A stretch of DNA of 20,201 nt from CAYNTG01 sp964400105 (lineage in GTDB: Bacteria > UBP14 > UBA6098), in contig CAYNTG010000037.1 in NCBI GenBank assembly GCA_964400105.1, positions 1-20,201 on the forward strand. Reading direction: 5' to 3'. The notes under the pieces are model-generated. The model saw only the letters and a program-made list of their open reading frames with translations, searched no databases and was not told where the DNA came from. The translations under genes and the position numbers were made by a program. Of the stretch, positions 6,741-15,167 are shown piece by piece. Every line of letters starts with the position of its first letter. Position 1 is the first letter of the stretch.

Positions 6741-6766
6741 GTCTTGTCAACCTTCCCGATTATCAC

Positions 6767-6789
6767 GGATGGTGAAAACCGTCCCTTTT
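6767..6789 (+). terminator. Probable weak terminator after the UspA gene
   Basis: GGATGGT (6767-6773) pairs with ACCGTCC (6778-6784) around a GAAA loop, with one G-T pair, followed by CTTTT. The T-run is short. The stronger hairpin just downstream would also stop this transcript. Confidence 0.45.
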
Positions 6790-6812
6790 GATTGGTTGAT
6801 TAGATTTTCAAA

Positions 6813-6844
6813 AAAAAGAGACCGTCCGAAGACGGTCTCTTTTT
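6813..6844 (-). terminator. Strong intrinsic terminator of the minus-strand RNA (bidirectional)
   Basis: The perfect core stem AGAGACCGTC/GACGGTCTCT (6817-6826 with 6831-6840) extends to 14 pairs through the flanking A and T runs. Read on the minus strand the loop is UUCG and the stem is followed by eight U (6817-6810). On the plus strand the loop is CGAA with five T. The minus orientation is therefore favoured, while the site can also end the ntpD-uspA transcript. Confidence 0.92.
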
Positions 6845-7116
6845 GCTCGTGGGCAGGATTTTTCAGTCCATACATCTCGATTAACGCAATTTAATGACGA
6901 TAATCTCTTGGAACATTCGTCCAACTCCCGTTCACCGATTTTCACACACGGTATTTCTCCACGCGCCCCGAAGGGTTCGGTTTTCTTCGCTACACGATGT
7001 TGCACCCGAAAGGATAAAAGTGCCGGTTCACCTTCGAGATTCATCGATTGTTTCCAATCGGTTCGCTCGAATAGCTTCGTAGCACACCGAGGATTTGGCC
7101 TCGTTCCGGCTAAGCG

Positions 7117-7628
7117 CGTTGCCCGCCAAAGTTTCCTTTAGCGACCCCGAGGGGTGCACTTTCCGTCGCCAGCCATGAGTCTAATCGACGGACGATCTTC
7201 CGCGTTGCCTCGGTGGGTTTCCCCTACCTCTCTTCCCGAAGGAAGGCGTAATTCGTGCCCATTCTACTCTTGCCTTTTCAAAATCTCCGTAACGTTGCCT
7301 CGCCATTCTACCGGCGAACCCCGAAGGGCGTTGCAGAGCTTTCTATCGACATCGCCGAAAACTCGTCGGTTTATCCAGGGCACTCGAGTAAAACGCTTCC
7401 CCGAAGGGTCCCGTTTCTACGCCAGTTTCCGTCCGTTACTATGGGTCCGCGCGTTGCCTCGGATGGATTGCTCCATCTTCTCTTCCCGAAGGAAGACGCT
7501 TTCCTGTTCACAAACGATTGCTTTGCAACATTTCGATCCGCTCCCGTTAGGGTTTAGACCTTGTCCTGCAATGCGCCCGGCAGTAGTGGCTCCGCGTTGC
7601 CGCGATGCCTTCCTCTGCACCCTATCGC
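7117..7628 (-). repeat. Repeated RNA module: hairpin followed by GGCAACG (five copies)
   Basis: On the minus strand GGCAACG occurs at 7601-7595, 7458-7452, 7299-7293, 7209-7203 and 7123-7117. Each copy directly follows a hairpin: GCGAT/ATCGC (long loop), GATGGA-GCAA-TCCATC, TTCGCC/GGCGAG, GGT(A)GGG-GAAA-CCCACC, and GCTAAAG-GAAA-CTTTGGC. In four copies a UUCG or CUCG hairpin comes just before; two of these share CTTCC-TTCG-GGAAG followed by AGA. Stem sequences differ while pairing is kept, which is compensatory change within one molecule. Confidence 0.75.
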
Positions 7629-8167
7629 TGTTTAGGTCAATCCACCTCGCACGATCAAAGTTTCCAATAAATCGGCCCCGAAGGGTGTGGATATTCCGTG
7701 CAGCATCGCCGATCGTCGCCCGATTTTATCCGTATCGCTTTTTCGTCGCGAGTTTTTCTCTCGTTCACCCCGAAGGGCAGCGAATCCGTCGATCAATCGT
7801 GTTGTGGAGGACATGTCCGTCCTCCGCGATGAGCGATCTCCCGGATCCTTAGGTCATCGATGTCTTCTTTACGTTTCCCGCGCGATCATTTCAGATCGAA
7901 CGCCCCGAAGGGGCAAAGAGCATCGTGACACACAGATGCGGTTTGTTCTGTGATGCTGGGTTCTTTAGTCCGTTTTCAATGCGCCGGTGGGCGACTCCCA
8001 CGAGCGACCTTTCGTCTCGGGTTCCTCGGAACGTTAATCCGGTCGGTCGTTTTTCAAAACCGAGGTTTCGATCCCCGATCTTCCCGATCACGTTCTTCGT
8101 ACTCCCGTTTTCAAAGATGCCTACTTTCATCTTCCCGAAGGCAAACTAAATATATCCGCTCCCTTTT

Positions 8168-8194
8168 TAAATACAATGTTTTTAAAAATAACAA
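8168..8194 (-). promoter_or_regulatory. Candidate promoter of the large RNA
   Basis: Minus-strand TTGTTA (8194-8189) is followed, after 15 bp, by TG and TATTTA (8173-8168). The spacer is short and the boxes are imperfect, so the call is weak. It lies at the edge of the AT-rich spacer, just before the first hairpins. Confidence 0.3.
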
Positions 8195-8471
8195 TTTGAA
8201 AAAAATTTATTAAACAGTTTATCTCATTGAGTTTCATCGTGATACGCGAAGTGGCTCGATATTGTGAAATCCGTAACTATCGAAGATATGCTTATTTATT
8301 CACGCATTTTTGAGAATTGCCCTTTTGAGCGATGTTGATAAATAACTATTCCATTATTAATCATAAAGATAGCATGTTTAGAACCGGACAATATTGTGGT
8401 GTTATATCAATTTACATAATATGAGCGTTATGTTTTCAAAGTAGAAAAAAACGGCCTTTTCTGGCAAAATC
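8195..8471. other. AT-rich spacer between the large RNA and dxr
   Basis: This stretch has no open frame with a ribosome site and no clear repeat. Directly behind the dxr stop the minus strand has a short GCC/GGC hairpin followed by CG and seven T (about 8443-8466), a weak possible dxr terminator. The rest is AT-rich and probably carries the promoter of the RNA gene. Confidence 0.5.
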
Positions 8472-9617
8472 TCAGTCGAGGTTGCGTAGGGTTTTCTCGC
8501 GAATGTCGCTGTCGAGCGCTAAGATCTCGTCGATAGTAGGGTTTGGCAATGGCGTGTGTTCGGTCAAGGCGCGGTTCACGATGCGTGGGATGTCCGCGAA
8601 ACTGATCTTCCCGTCGATGAAAAGCCGGACAGCGACCTCGTTTGCCGCATTCAAGACGCATGGCGCCGTTCCACCGGCCTCGAGTGCATCGAATGCCAAA
8701 AGAAGCGATGGGAACCGACGGAAATCCGGCTCCTCGAATGTCAATTTACCGATCTGAGCGAGATTAAGCGTCTCGACCGGCGATTCGCGGCGCTCCGGAT
8801 ATGTCAGTGCGTATTGGATCGGGAGTCGCATGTCCGGGAGGCTCGCCTGCGCGATCTGCGATCCATCGACGAACTCCACGAGGCTGTGAACGATGCTTTG
8901 AGGATGCACCAGAACATCGATCTTGCCGGGCGGAATATCGAATAGCCAATGCGCCTCGATCACCTCGAGACCTTTGTTCATCATAGTCGCCGAATCGATC
9001 GTGATCTTCGCGCCCATCTCCCAGTTCGGGTGTTCGAGAGCCTCGTTCACCTTCACCTTTTCAAAATCGACATCCTTTCCCCAAAACGGCCCTCCCGATG
9101 AGGTTAAGATAAGGCGGCTAATCTCACTATATTTCCCCGCAAGCGAAGCCTGCAGCAAAGCCGAGTGTTCGCTGTCTATCGGAAGCAATTCCGCGCCCAG
9201 TTCGCGAACCAGTTTCATTATTATATGACCCGCGATGACGAGCGATTCCTTGTTCGCGGTGCAAAGCCGAACGCCTTTGCGTATCGCCGCCACCGAAGGT
9301 TTCAAACCCGCCGCCCCCACGATGGCGTTCACCACGATCTCCGATTCCTCCATCGCCGCCAGCTCCAATATCCCCTCATCGCCGGCGAGTATCTCCGGGC
9401 CTTCGGCACCGAGGAGGTGTTTCAATCGTTTCGCGGCGTTTGGATCCGCGAGAGCGACAACCTTCGGATGAAAAATCTCGACCTGCCTAGCCATCGCTTC
9501 GTATTCGTTCAGCGAAGCCAATCCGTAAACCGAGAATTCCTCCGACAACCGAGAAACTACATCCAATGTCTGCGTTCCAATCGAACCTACCGAGCCGAGT
9601 ATCGTGATCTTTTTCAT
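8472..9617 (-). CDS. dxr: 1-deoxy-D-xylulose 5-phosphate reductoisomerase
   Basis: Dxr (IspC) converts DXP to 2-C-methyl-D-erythritol 4-phosphate with NADPH and a divalent metal, the first committed step of the non-mevalonate isoprenoid pathway. The 381 residues are of family length. Visible motifs are the NADPH-binding GSVGSIG at 8-14, TANKESLV at 120-127, the metal-site segment LPIDSEHSAL (Asp148, Glu150), SSGGPF at 173-178, the HPNWEMGAKITIDSATMMNKGLEVIEAHWLF block (written here as family signature, Glu218/Glu221), VHPQSIVHSLVEF, and NAANEVAV. ATG 9617 begins the canonical KKITILGS strand. It is transcribed toward the large RNA, with 253 bp separating it from lepA upstream. Confidence 0.97.
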   Translation of the reverse strand: MKKITILGSVGSIGTQTLDVVSRLSEEFSVYGLASLNEYEAMARQVEIFHPKVVALADPNAAKRLKHLLGAEGPEILAGDEGILELAAMEESEIVVNAIVGAAGLKPSVAAIRKGVRLCTANKESLVIAGHIIMKLVRELGAELLPIDSEHSALLQASLAGKYSEISRLILTSSGGPFWGKDVDFEKVKVNEALEHPNWEMGAKITIDSATMMNKGLEVIEAHWLFDIPPGKIDVLVHPQSIVHSLVEFVDGSQIAQASLPDMRLPIQYALTYPERRESPVETLNLAQIGKLTFEEPDFRRFPSLLLAFDALEAGGTAPCVLNAANEVAVRLFIDGKISFADIPRIVNRALTEHTPLPNPTIDEILALDSDIREKTLRNLD

Positions 9618-9797
9618 ATGAAGCGATGCCTGCCTTTCTTGTTATTTACTTTATAATAAGGAGATAACGCTCCACCCGCAAGGCAGATTCCGGGTCTATT
9701 GTTTTGAAATAATTTTTTTGCTTTTTCGGATTCGGGCAACGTGAGTGTTTTTGGCTCTCACATTCGGGTAATGAATCCTATTCGCGGTCGCAGGAGA

Positions 9798-9856
9798 GGT
9801 TCGAGAACCGCCCGCTGGATCGCCGGCATCACACGGTCGTTGAGCGGAGTCGAAAC
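9798..9856. repeat. Dispersed repeat fragments between lepA and dxr
   Basis: GGTTCGAGAACCGCCCG at 9798-9814 occurs again at 20144-20160 and contains the palindrome GGTTC-GA-GAACC. Shortly after, GTTGAGCGGAGTCGAAAC (9839-9856) resembles a sequence often found as a dispersed repeat in bacterial intergenic DNA, by memory. The rest of the 253-bp lepA-dxr spacer holds only a GTGAG/CTCAC hairpin near 9740-9760 and no gene. Confidence 0.5.
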
Positions 9857-9870
9857 GAAATCGGCAATCT

Positions 9871-11673
9871 CTACCGTTCGATCTTGAGTATAGCGAAGAA
9901 GGCATCCTGCGGTATCTCGACACTGCCGACCATCTTCATGCGCCGCTTGCCCTCCTTCTGGCGCTCGAGAAGCTTCCTTTTGCGGGAGATATCGCCGCCA
10001 TAACATTTGGCGGTAACATTTTTCCTAAGCGGAGCGCGCCTCGCGCGCGAGATCACCTTTTTACCGATAGCGGCCTGAATAACAACCTCATACATCTGTC
10101 TTGGGATAAGCTCCTTGAGTTTGCTCACGAGCTTCTGCCCCCAGTCGTAAGTCCTTTCACGGTGGATGATTATCGAAAGGGCATCGATGGGATCGCCGTT
10201 GACGAGAACATCGAGTTTCACCAAATCGGATGGACGATAACCGCTGAGCTTATAATCGAAGCTGCCATAGCCACGCGAAACTGTCTTCATCTTATCGAAG
10301 AAATCGAAAACAACCTCCGAAAGCGGTATATCGAATCGCAAAAGCACGCGCTTATTATCGACATAATCGGTGGCGAGATACTCTCCGCGCCGCTCCTTGA
10401 CGAGATTCATTATCGGGCTGACGAACTCGTGCGGCGTGATAATCTCCGCCTCGACAAAAGGCTCGTCGATCCTCTCGATTTCCATAATGTCAGGCATCTT
10501 CGCGGGGTTCTCGACCGATACTTTCTCGCCGGTTTTCGTGATAACCTCATACTCGACATTCGGCACGGTGGCCACTATATCGAGATCATATTCGCGGAAA
10601 AGCCTCTCCTGTGTAATCTCAAGATGAAGCAGCCCCAAAAATCCGCATCGAAAACCGAAACCGAGCGCGTCGGAAGTCTCCGACTCATAGATCAAGCTCG
10701 CATCGTTAAGGCGGAGCTTCTCCAGCGCGGCTCGCAGGTTCACGAAATCCTTCGGATCGGTTGGATAAAAACCGCTGAACACCATCGGCTTGACATCGAG
10801 GTATCCCGGAAGCGGCTTTGACGCAGGGTTGTGTGCCGTTTTGATTGTGTCGCCGACCCGCGCATCGCCGATGCTTTTGATGCTCGCCATGAGATAACCG
10901 ACCTCGCCCGCGTTCAGCGAATCGGTCTTTTCGAGTGTGAGCGTCAGATATCCAAGTTCATCGACCTCGTATCGGTTTTCCGAAACGAAAAATTCAATTT
11001 TATCGCCCACGGAGATTCGGCCATCGACCACGCGGATATAGACCACGACCCCGCGATATGTGTCGTAGAAGCTGTCGAATATCAGCGCGCGCGGCGGTTT
11101 ATCGATCGCATTCTCCGGCGGAGGGATTCTTTCGACGATGGCTTCGAGCACCGCAGTAACGCCCTCGCCGGTCCTTGCCGAAACCAACAGCACATCGCCG
11201 ATATCGCATCCGATAAGCTCCGCAATATCGACGGCGATATCCTCCGGTCTTGCGGCCGGCATATCGATTTTATTCACGATGGGTATGATTTCGAGGTCGT
11301 TTTCCAGCGCGAGATATAGATTCGATAGAGTCTGCGCCTCGATTCCCTGTGTCGCATCGACGACGAGCAGTGCGCCCTCACATGCCGCCAGCGAACGCGA
11401 AACCTCGTATGTGAAATCGACGTGCCCCGGCGTGTCGATCAGGTTTAGCTCGTATATCTCGCCGTCCAGGGCCTCGTAATCCATCTTTACCGCATGTGAT
11501 TTAATCGTAATTCCGCGCTCGCGTTCGAGCTCCATGTCGTCGAGGACCTGCTCCTCGTGTTCACCAGTCGAAATGGTTCCGGTCAACTCGAGGATTCGGT
11601 CGGCCAGCGTCGATTTGCCGTGGTCGATATGCGCGATAATGCTGAAGTTGCGTATTAATTTACTATCTCTCAT
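9871..11673 (-). CDS. lepA: Elongation factor 4 (LepA), ribosome-associated GTPase
   Basis: The 600-residue protein has the translational GTPase signature: P-loop AHIDHGKST at 14-22, switch region ERERGITIKS at 49-58, DTPGH at 80-84 and NKID at 134-137. The EF-G-like domains II, III and V follow, and the LepA-specific C-terminal domain ends with SGYRPSDLVKLDVLVNG, RKRKLLERQKEGKRRMK and the closing basic tail. LepA acts at the ribosome in translation initiation or elongation stress. Its ATG lies 30 bp after the smc stop, so the two are probably co-transcribed. No unusual feature is seen. Confidence 0.98.
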   Translation of the reverse strand: MRDSKLIRNFSIIAHIDHGKSTLADRILELTGTISTGEHEEQVLDDMELERERGITIKSHAVKMDYEALDGEIYELNLIDTPGHVDFTYEVSRSLAACEGALLVVDATQGIEAQTLSNLYLALENDLEIIPIVNKIDMPAARPEDIAVDIAELIGCDIGDVLLVSARTGEGVTAVLEAIVERIPPPENAIDKPPRALIFDSFYDTYRGVVVYIRVVDGRISVGDKIEFFVSENRYEVDELGYLTLTLEKTDSLNAGEVGYLMASIKSIGDARVGDTIKTAHNPASKPLPGYLDVKPMVFSGFYPTDPKDFVNLRAALEKLRLNDASLIYESETSDALGFGFRCGFLGLLHLEITQERLFREYDLDIVATVPNVEYEVITKTGEKVSVENPAKMPDIMEIERIDEPFVEAEIITPHEFVSPIMNLVKERRGEYLATDYVDNKRVLLRFDIPLSEVVFDFFDKMKTVSRGYGSFDYKLSGYRPSDLVKLDVLVNGDPIDALSIIIHRERTYDWGQKLVSKLKELIPRQMYEVVIQAAIGKKVISRARRAPLRKNVTAKCYGGDISRKRKLLERQKEGKRRMKMVGSVEIPQDAFFAILKIER

Positions 11674-11703
11674 AAAATTGCTTATCCAATCTACTTCCCA
11701 TTT

Positions 11704-14700
11704 TTAATCGCCGAAATCCAACGCAAGATCGGAGAACTTCAGCGAAATGACCTTCGATATGCCGTGTTCCTGCATCGTCACGCCATACAGATAGTCGGTG
11801 GTCTCCATCGTGCGCTTGTTGTGTGTTATGAGAATAAACTGCGTTTCAATGGAAAACTGACGGATTAATTTAAGAAAACGATTGACATTGGCATCGTCAA
11901 GCGGGGCATCGACCTCGTCGAGCATACAGAATGGGCTTGGCTTCACCTTGTAAAGTCCGAATAAAAGCGAAAGAGCGCACAGGGCTTTTTCCCCGGCGGA
12001 AAGCTGGTCGATGGACAGGAACCTTTTGCCGCGCGGCCTCGCGGAGATTTCGATGTCCGCTTCGAGAACATCGACACCCTCCTGCAGCCGAAGGTCGGCC
12101 TCGCCGCCCTCGAACAACTCGGTGAATAACAGACGGAAATTAATCCTGGTTTTCTCGAACGTTTCGGTGAACTCCGCGCGGGCGAGGTTGTCGAGTCGCC
12201 GGATAGTCTTCCTAAGCTCGCCGCTCGCATCGAGGAGATCGGCGCGTTGGTCGCTCAGGAAATCGAATCGCGCCCTTTCCTCCTCGAACTTTGCCTCAGC
12301 TTCCGGATCGACTCCGCCAAAATCTGCGATCTTCTCCTTCAACCTGTCGAGCTTGCCTCGCGCCTTCTGGACAGCGAGTTCGGACATCTCTTCCGTCAGT
12401 TCGACCACGGCTATATCAATCGAATACTCGTCCATGATATTCTTTTCGATCCAGCCGGCCTGTATCTCGTGGTCGTGTTTCTCCATGCTTTTTTCATGGA
12501 CGGTCTTTTCGAGCGTGGAGACGCCGGATAATGCCTCGCGGAACTCGATATCGACCTTTCGAAGTGCCTCGCCGACCTTCCGAACCTCTTCGGAAACCGT
12601 GGACAGCGCATTTTCCGCTTTTTCCCTCACAGAAAAAAGCCCCTCGATCATCTCGCCGATTTCACCTTGAGCCAAGCGACATCTATCGAGTTCGGCCTGA
12701 AGCTCCACGGCGCGCGCTCGAGCCTTTTCGGACGATTTCACGGCCTCGCCTTTTTGAAGCTGCATCCTTTCGATCTCACGTTCGAGGCGCTCTTTTTCGC
12801 CGTTTTGGCGAACGTAATTCATCTGTTGTGAGGTTGCATTTCTCGCTTTTTCGCGAGCGACGATCTCGGACCCGTTCTGCTTTTCGACCTGCTCTTCGAG
12901 TGTTTTTCGCATAGCCTCGACGTTCGATGAATTCTTCGATTCATCGCGGTCGAACCTCTCGACCGATTTTTTCAGTTCGTCTTTTCGAGTTTCATTTGCG
13001 AGCAACCGCTCTTCAGCGTTCCCTATCGAGCCTTCGAGGCTTTTGGCCTCGAATTCCATCCCGCGAAGTGAGCGCTCGGTTTCGCGGAAATTCCGTTCGA
13101 CATCGGCTATTCTCGATTTTGAGTCGTTTAGCTCGCGGCGGGACCGCTCCTCGGAAGCCTCGACCGATTCGAGCCTTTCGCGCAATTCGCGCTCCACGAC
13201 CTCGAGTGCCGCGAGCTTCGAACGCAGCGCTTTAAGCTCCTCGATGCGCGTTACCGGAGCCGCAGCGGGCCTGCCGATCTTTCGGATTCCGGGGGCGCGC
13301 ATAAAATCGCCATCAGCGGTGACTGATTTTTCGCTCTCAGGATCGAGCGAAAAGCCCTCCATGAGCGAGATCAGCCTTTCCGCACCGGCCACTGCGCCGA
13401 CCGGTCTCGATCCGGGCTGCGGTAGCTCGTCGAGAACTATGAGAACCGCGCTGTCTCCCGATTCGCGGAGAATCCTCACTGCGATTTCCGCGCCGGATGC
13501 ATCCTCGAAGACCCATGCCTTCGCAAGCTCGCCGAGTATCGAATCCATTGCCGGAGCGGTCAATTCACCGGGCTGAACGAGGTCCGCGACGCGCCCGATC
13601 GCACCCGCAATCGATTCGAGGCGCTTTCGTATCTCGGGGCCTAATTCGCCACTCCGGGCGGCCTCTTCCATCACTTCGAGCTTGCCGCGAAGACCGCCGA
13701 TCTCGCCCGTCAGCCTTCCGATCTCGCCGAAGAGACGCGATTTCTCATCGAGGAGCATCGAAAGGGCTTCATCGCGCGTTTCAAGCTCATTTTTCGCCTC
13801 GACATAGGTTTCACGAAAAGCTTCGAGTCTCGTCCGGGAAAGCTCGAGCGGTTTTTGCGATTGGGCGAGCCGCTTCGTGTCCTTCTCGACCCATTCGCGG
13901 ATATCGGCCATCTGCTTATCGAGGGCCTCGATCTGCGTGGCGGCGGATTCGGCATTCGCGGCGGTCCTCGCAAGACCGGTCTCCGCCCCGGCAAGGACAC
14001 CTCTCGCCTCTTCGACCCGCCCTCGAATGTCTGTAAATCGCTTTTCGGCTTCTGCCTGCTCTTCGAGAAGCCTGTCGGACAACGCCCTGAATTTCTCAAG
14101 CTCCGCCATTTTCCCGAAGAGAAGCCCGGACGATTTTTCGATCCCATCGTCGAGCATGCGCACGCGCTCCGTTTGCGAACGGTCGGTTTCGAGCGCGGAC
14201 TCTATCCCCTTCTTCGCATTGGCGATACGTTCTTCGAGAACGGCGTGCTCCTTCTCATTCGACGCGATTTTCGATCCCACCCTGCGCAAATCCTCACCCG
14301 CTTTTGACACAAGGCTTTCCCGCTCGTTTCTTTTCAGCGAGAGCGTTTCTCTTTGCGTTTCGAGTGCGGTGCGTCTGGCTCGTTCGATAGCAAGTTTTTC
14401 CTCTTTGTCGGAAAGCTCTTTCGACACGTCGGCGAGGGCGATATTAACGTGCCGATACTCGTCGTTTGCGATATTAACGGCAAGCTTTTTCGATCTGTTT
14501 TGTAGCCTTTCGAGGTCCTTGGCGCGACGGGTCTGCCGATTGAGAAAATCGACGTTCTTTTTGACCTCGATTATGATGTCTCCGAGCCTTTCGAGGTCGT
14601 CTCCGGTTCGCGCGAGTTTCGATTCGGACGATTTACGATCCACGTTGTATTTCATGATACCTGCGGCTTCCTCGAAAAGCGCGCGGCGGTCGTCCTTTCG

Positions 14701-15162
14701 CCCGGAAAGAATCCGCTGTATCATCGATTGCTCGATCAGGGCATAGACGGAGCTTCCAATCCCCGTGCCCATCAGTATCGAATGAATATCTTTTAATCTA
14801 ACATTCCTGCCATTAATGAGATACTCCGAATCACCCGACCGGAAAAACCTTCGCCCGATAACAACCGTTTCCTCCATCGGGTCGAACGGCAAAAGCCCCT
14901 TGCAATCCTTGAGCGTGAGCTGCACCTCGGCCATGCCGAGCGGCTTGTGTTCCCGGCTCCCCTTGAATATCACATCCACCATGGAACTCGACCTGAGCGA
15001 TTTGACCTTCTGCTCGCCGATGACCCATCGGATCGCATCGACGATATTGGTTTTGCCGCAGCCGTTCGGACCAACGATAGCCGACAGGCCTTTGCTGAAG
15101 GTCAGCTCGGTCTTCTTTGCGAAGCTCTTGAAGCCGTGGATTGTCAGCTTTGCGAGATACAT
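11704..15162 (-). CDS. smc: Chromosome segregation ATPase SMC
   Basis: The 1152 residues show the complete SMC layout. The N-terminal head has Walker A GPNGCGKT at 31-38 and the RWVIGEQ continuation. A first coiled coil runs from about 165 to 500, a hinge from about 505 to 640 (GELTAPAMDSILGELAKAW), and a second coiled coil follows to about 1000. The C-terminal head has the signature LSAGEKA at 1054-1060 and Walker B FCMLDEVDAPLD near 1079-1089. SMC dimers with ScpA and ScpB condense and organise the chromosome; scpA and scpB are not in this window. The start is five bases after the stop of the PHP gene, indicating one operon. Confidence 0.98.
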   Translation of the reverse strand: MYLAKLTIHGFKSFAKKTELTFSKGLSAIVGPNGCGKTNIVDAIRWVIGEQKVKSLRSSSMVDVIFKGSREHKPLGMAEVQLTLKDCKGLLPFDPMEETVVIGRRFFRSGDSEYLINGRNVRLKDIHSILMGTGIGSSVYALIEQSMIQRILSGRKDDRRALFEEAAGIMKYNVDRKSSESKLARTGDDLERLGDIIIEVKKNVDFLNRQTRRAKDLERLQNRSKKLAVNIANDEYRHVNIALADVSKELSDKEEKLAIERARRTALETQRETLSLKRNERESLVSKAGEDLRRVGSKIASNEKEHAVLEERIANAKKGIESALETDRSQTERVRMLDDGIEKSSGLLFGKMAELEKFRALSDRLLEEQAEAEKRFTDIRGRVEEARGVLAGAETGLARTAANAESAATQIEALDKQMADIREWVEKDTKRLAQSQKPLELSRTRLEAFRETYVEAKNELETRDEALSMLLDEKSRLFGEIGRLTGEIGGLRGKLEVMEEAARSGELGPEIRKRLESIAGAIGRVADLVQPGELTAPAMDSILGELAKAWVFEDASGAEIAVRILRESGDSAVLIVLDELPQPGSRPVGAVAGAERLISLMEGFSLDPESEKSVTADGDFMRAPGIRKIGRPAAAPVTRIEELKALRSKLAALEVVERELRERLESVEASEERSRRELNDSKSRIADVERNFRETERSLRGMEFEAKSLEGSIGNAEERLLANETRKDELKKSVERFDRDESKNSSNVEAMRKTLEEQVEKQNGSEIVAREKARNATSQQMNYVRQNGEKERLEREIERMQLQKGEAVKSSEKARARAVELQAELDRCRLAQGEIGEMIEGLFSVREKAENALSTVSEEVRKVGEALRKVDIEFREALSGVSTLEKTVHEKSMEKHDHEIQAGWIEKNIMDEYSIDIAVVELTEEMSELAVQKARGKLDRLKEKIADFGGVDPEAEAKFEEERARFDFLSDQRADLLDASGELRKTIRRLDNLARAEFTETFEKTRINFRLLFTELFEGGEADLRLQEGVDVLEADIEISARPRGKRFLSIDQLSAGEKALCALSLLFGLYKVKPSPFCMLDEVDAPLDDANVNRFLKLIRQFSIETQFILITHNKRTMETTDYLYGVTMQEHGISKVISLKFSDLALDFGD

Positions 15163-15167
15163 ACCCG

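Larger units (their letters stand above)
6813..8162 (-). ncRNA. Large, highly structured non-coding RNA of about 1.35 kb, family not recognised
   Basis: No credible protein gene covers this stretch. On the minus strand it holds nine C(UUCG)G loops, plus a tenth in the terminator. On the plus strand the same loops read CGAA, which sets the orientation. GNRA hairpins are at 7462-7477 (GCAA), 7212-7228, 7125-7142 and 7045-7060 (GAAA); the last is enclosed by a six-pair stem (7033-7038 with 7066-7071). Other clear stems are 8114-8133, 7915-7966 (three stacked segments), 7806-7825 (seven pairs), 7163-7191 and a possible longer-range pair 7615-7620 with 7698-7703. The 5' end is placed near 8162 by a weak promoter and the AT-rich boundary. 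It runs in the same direction as dxr. I see no domain V of a group II intron, no tRNA and no rRNA, tmRNA or RNase P landmarks. Size and ornament recall OLE, GOLLD and ROOL RNAs, but I cannot match it to any. Confidence 0.8.

Noticed and set aside
7117..7601. CRISPR array suggested by recurring short words
   Set aside because: The repeated words are only 7-14 bases, spacing is irregular (about 86 to 159), and their hairpins vary in sequence. This is RNA structure, not repeat-spacer order.
7154..7852. Open frame of 232 codons on the plus strand, and several shorter ones around it
   Set aside because: It has no ribosome site, an Arg/Ser/Pro/Phe-rich composition unlike any family, and it lies antisense across the strongly structured RNA. 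Repeated stems explain the absence of stops better than coding does.
6813..8162. Group II intron, rRNA, tmRNA, RNase P RNA or tRNA cluster
   Set aside because: I looked for the domain V hairpin and GUGYG start, conserved rRNA words, the tmRNA tag and acceptor, RNase P core sequences and cloverleaves, and saw none.
12011..14746. Many long plus-strand frames opposite smc, up to 289 codons
   Set aside because: They are antisense shadows of a GC-rich coiled-coil gene, with Ser/Arg-rich translations and no ribosome sites.
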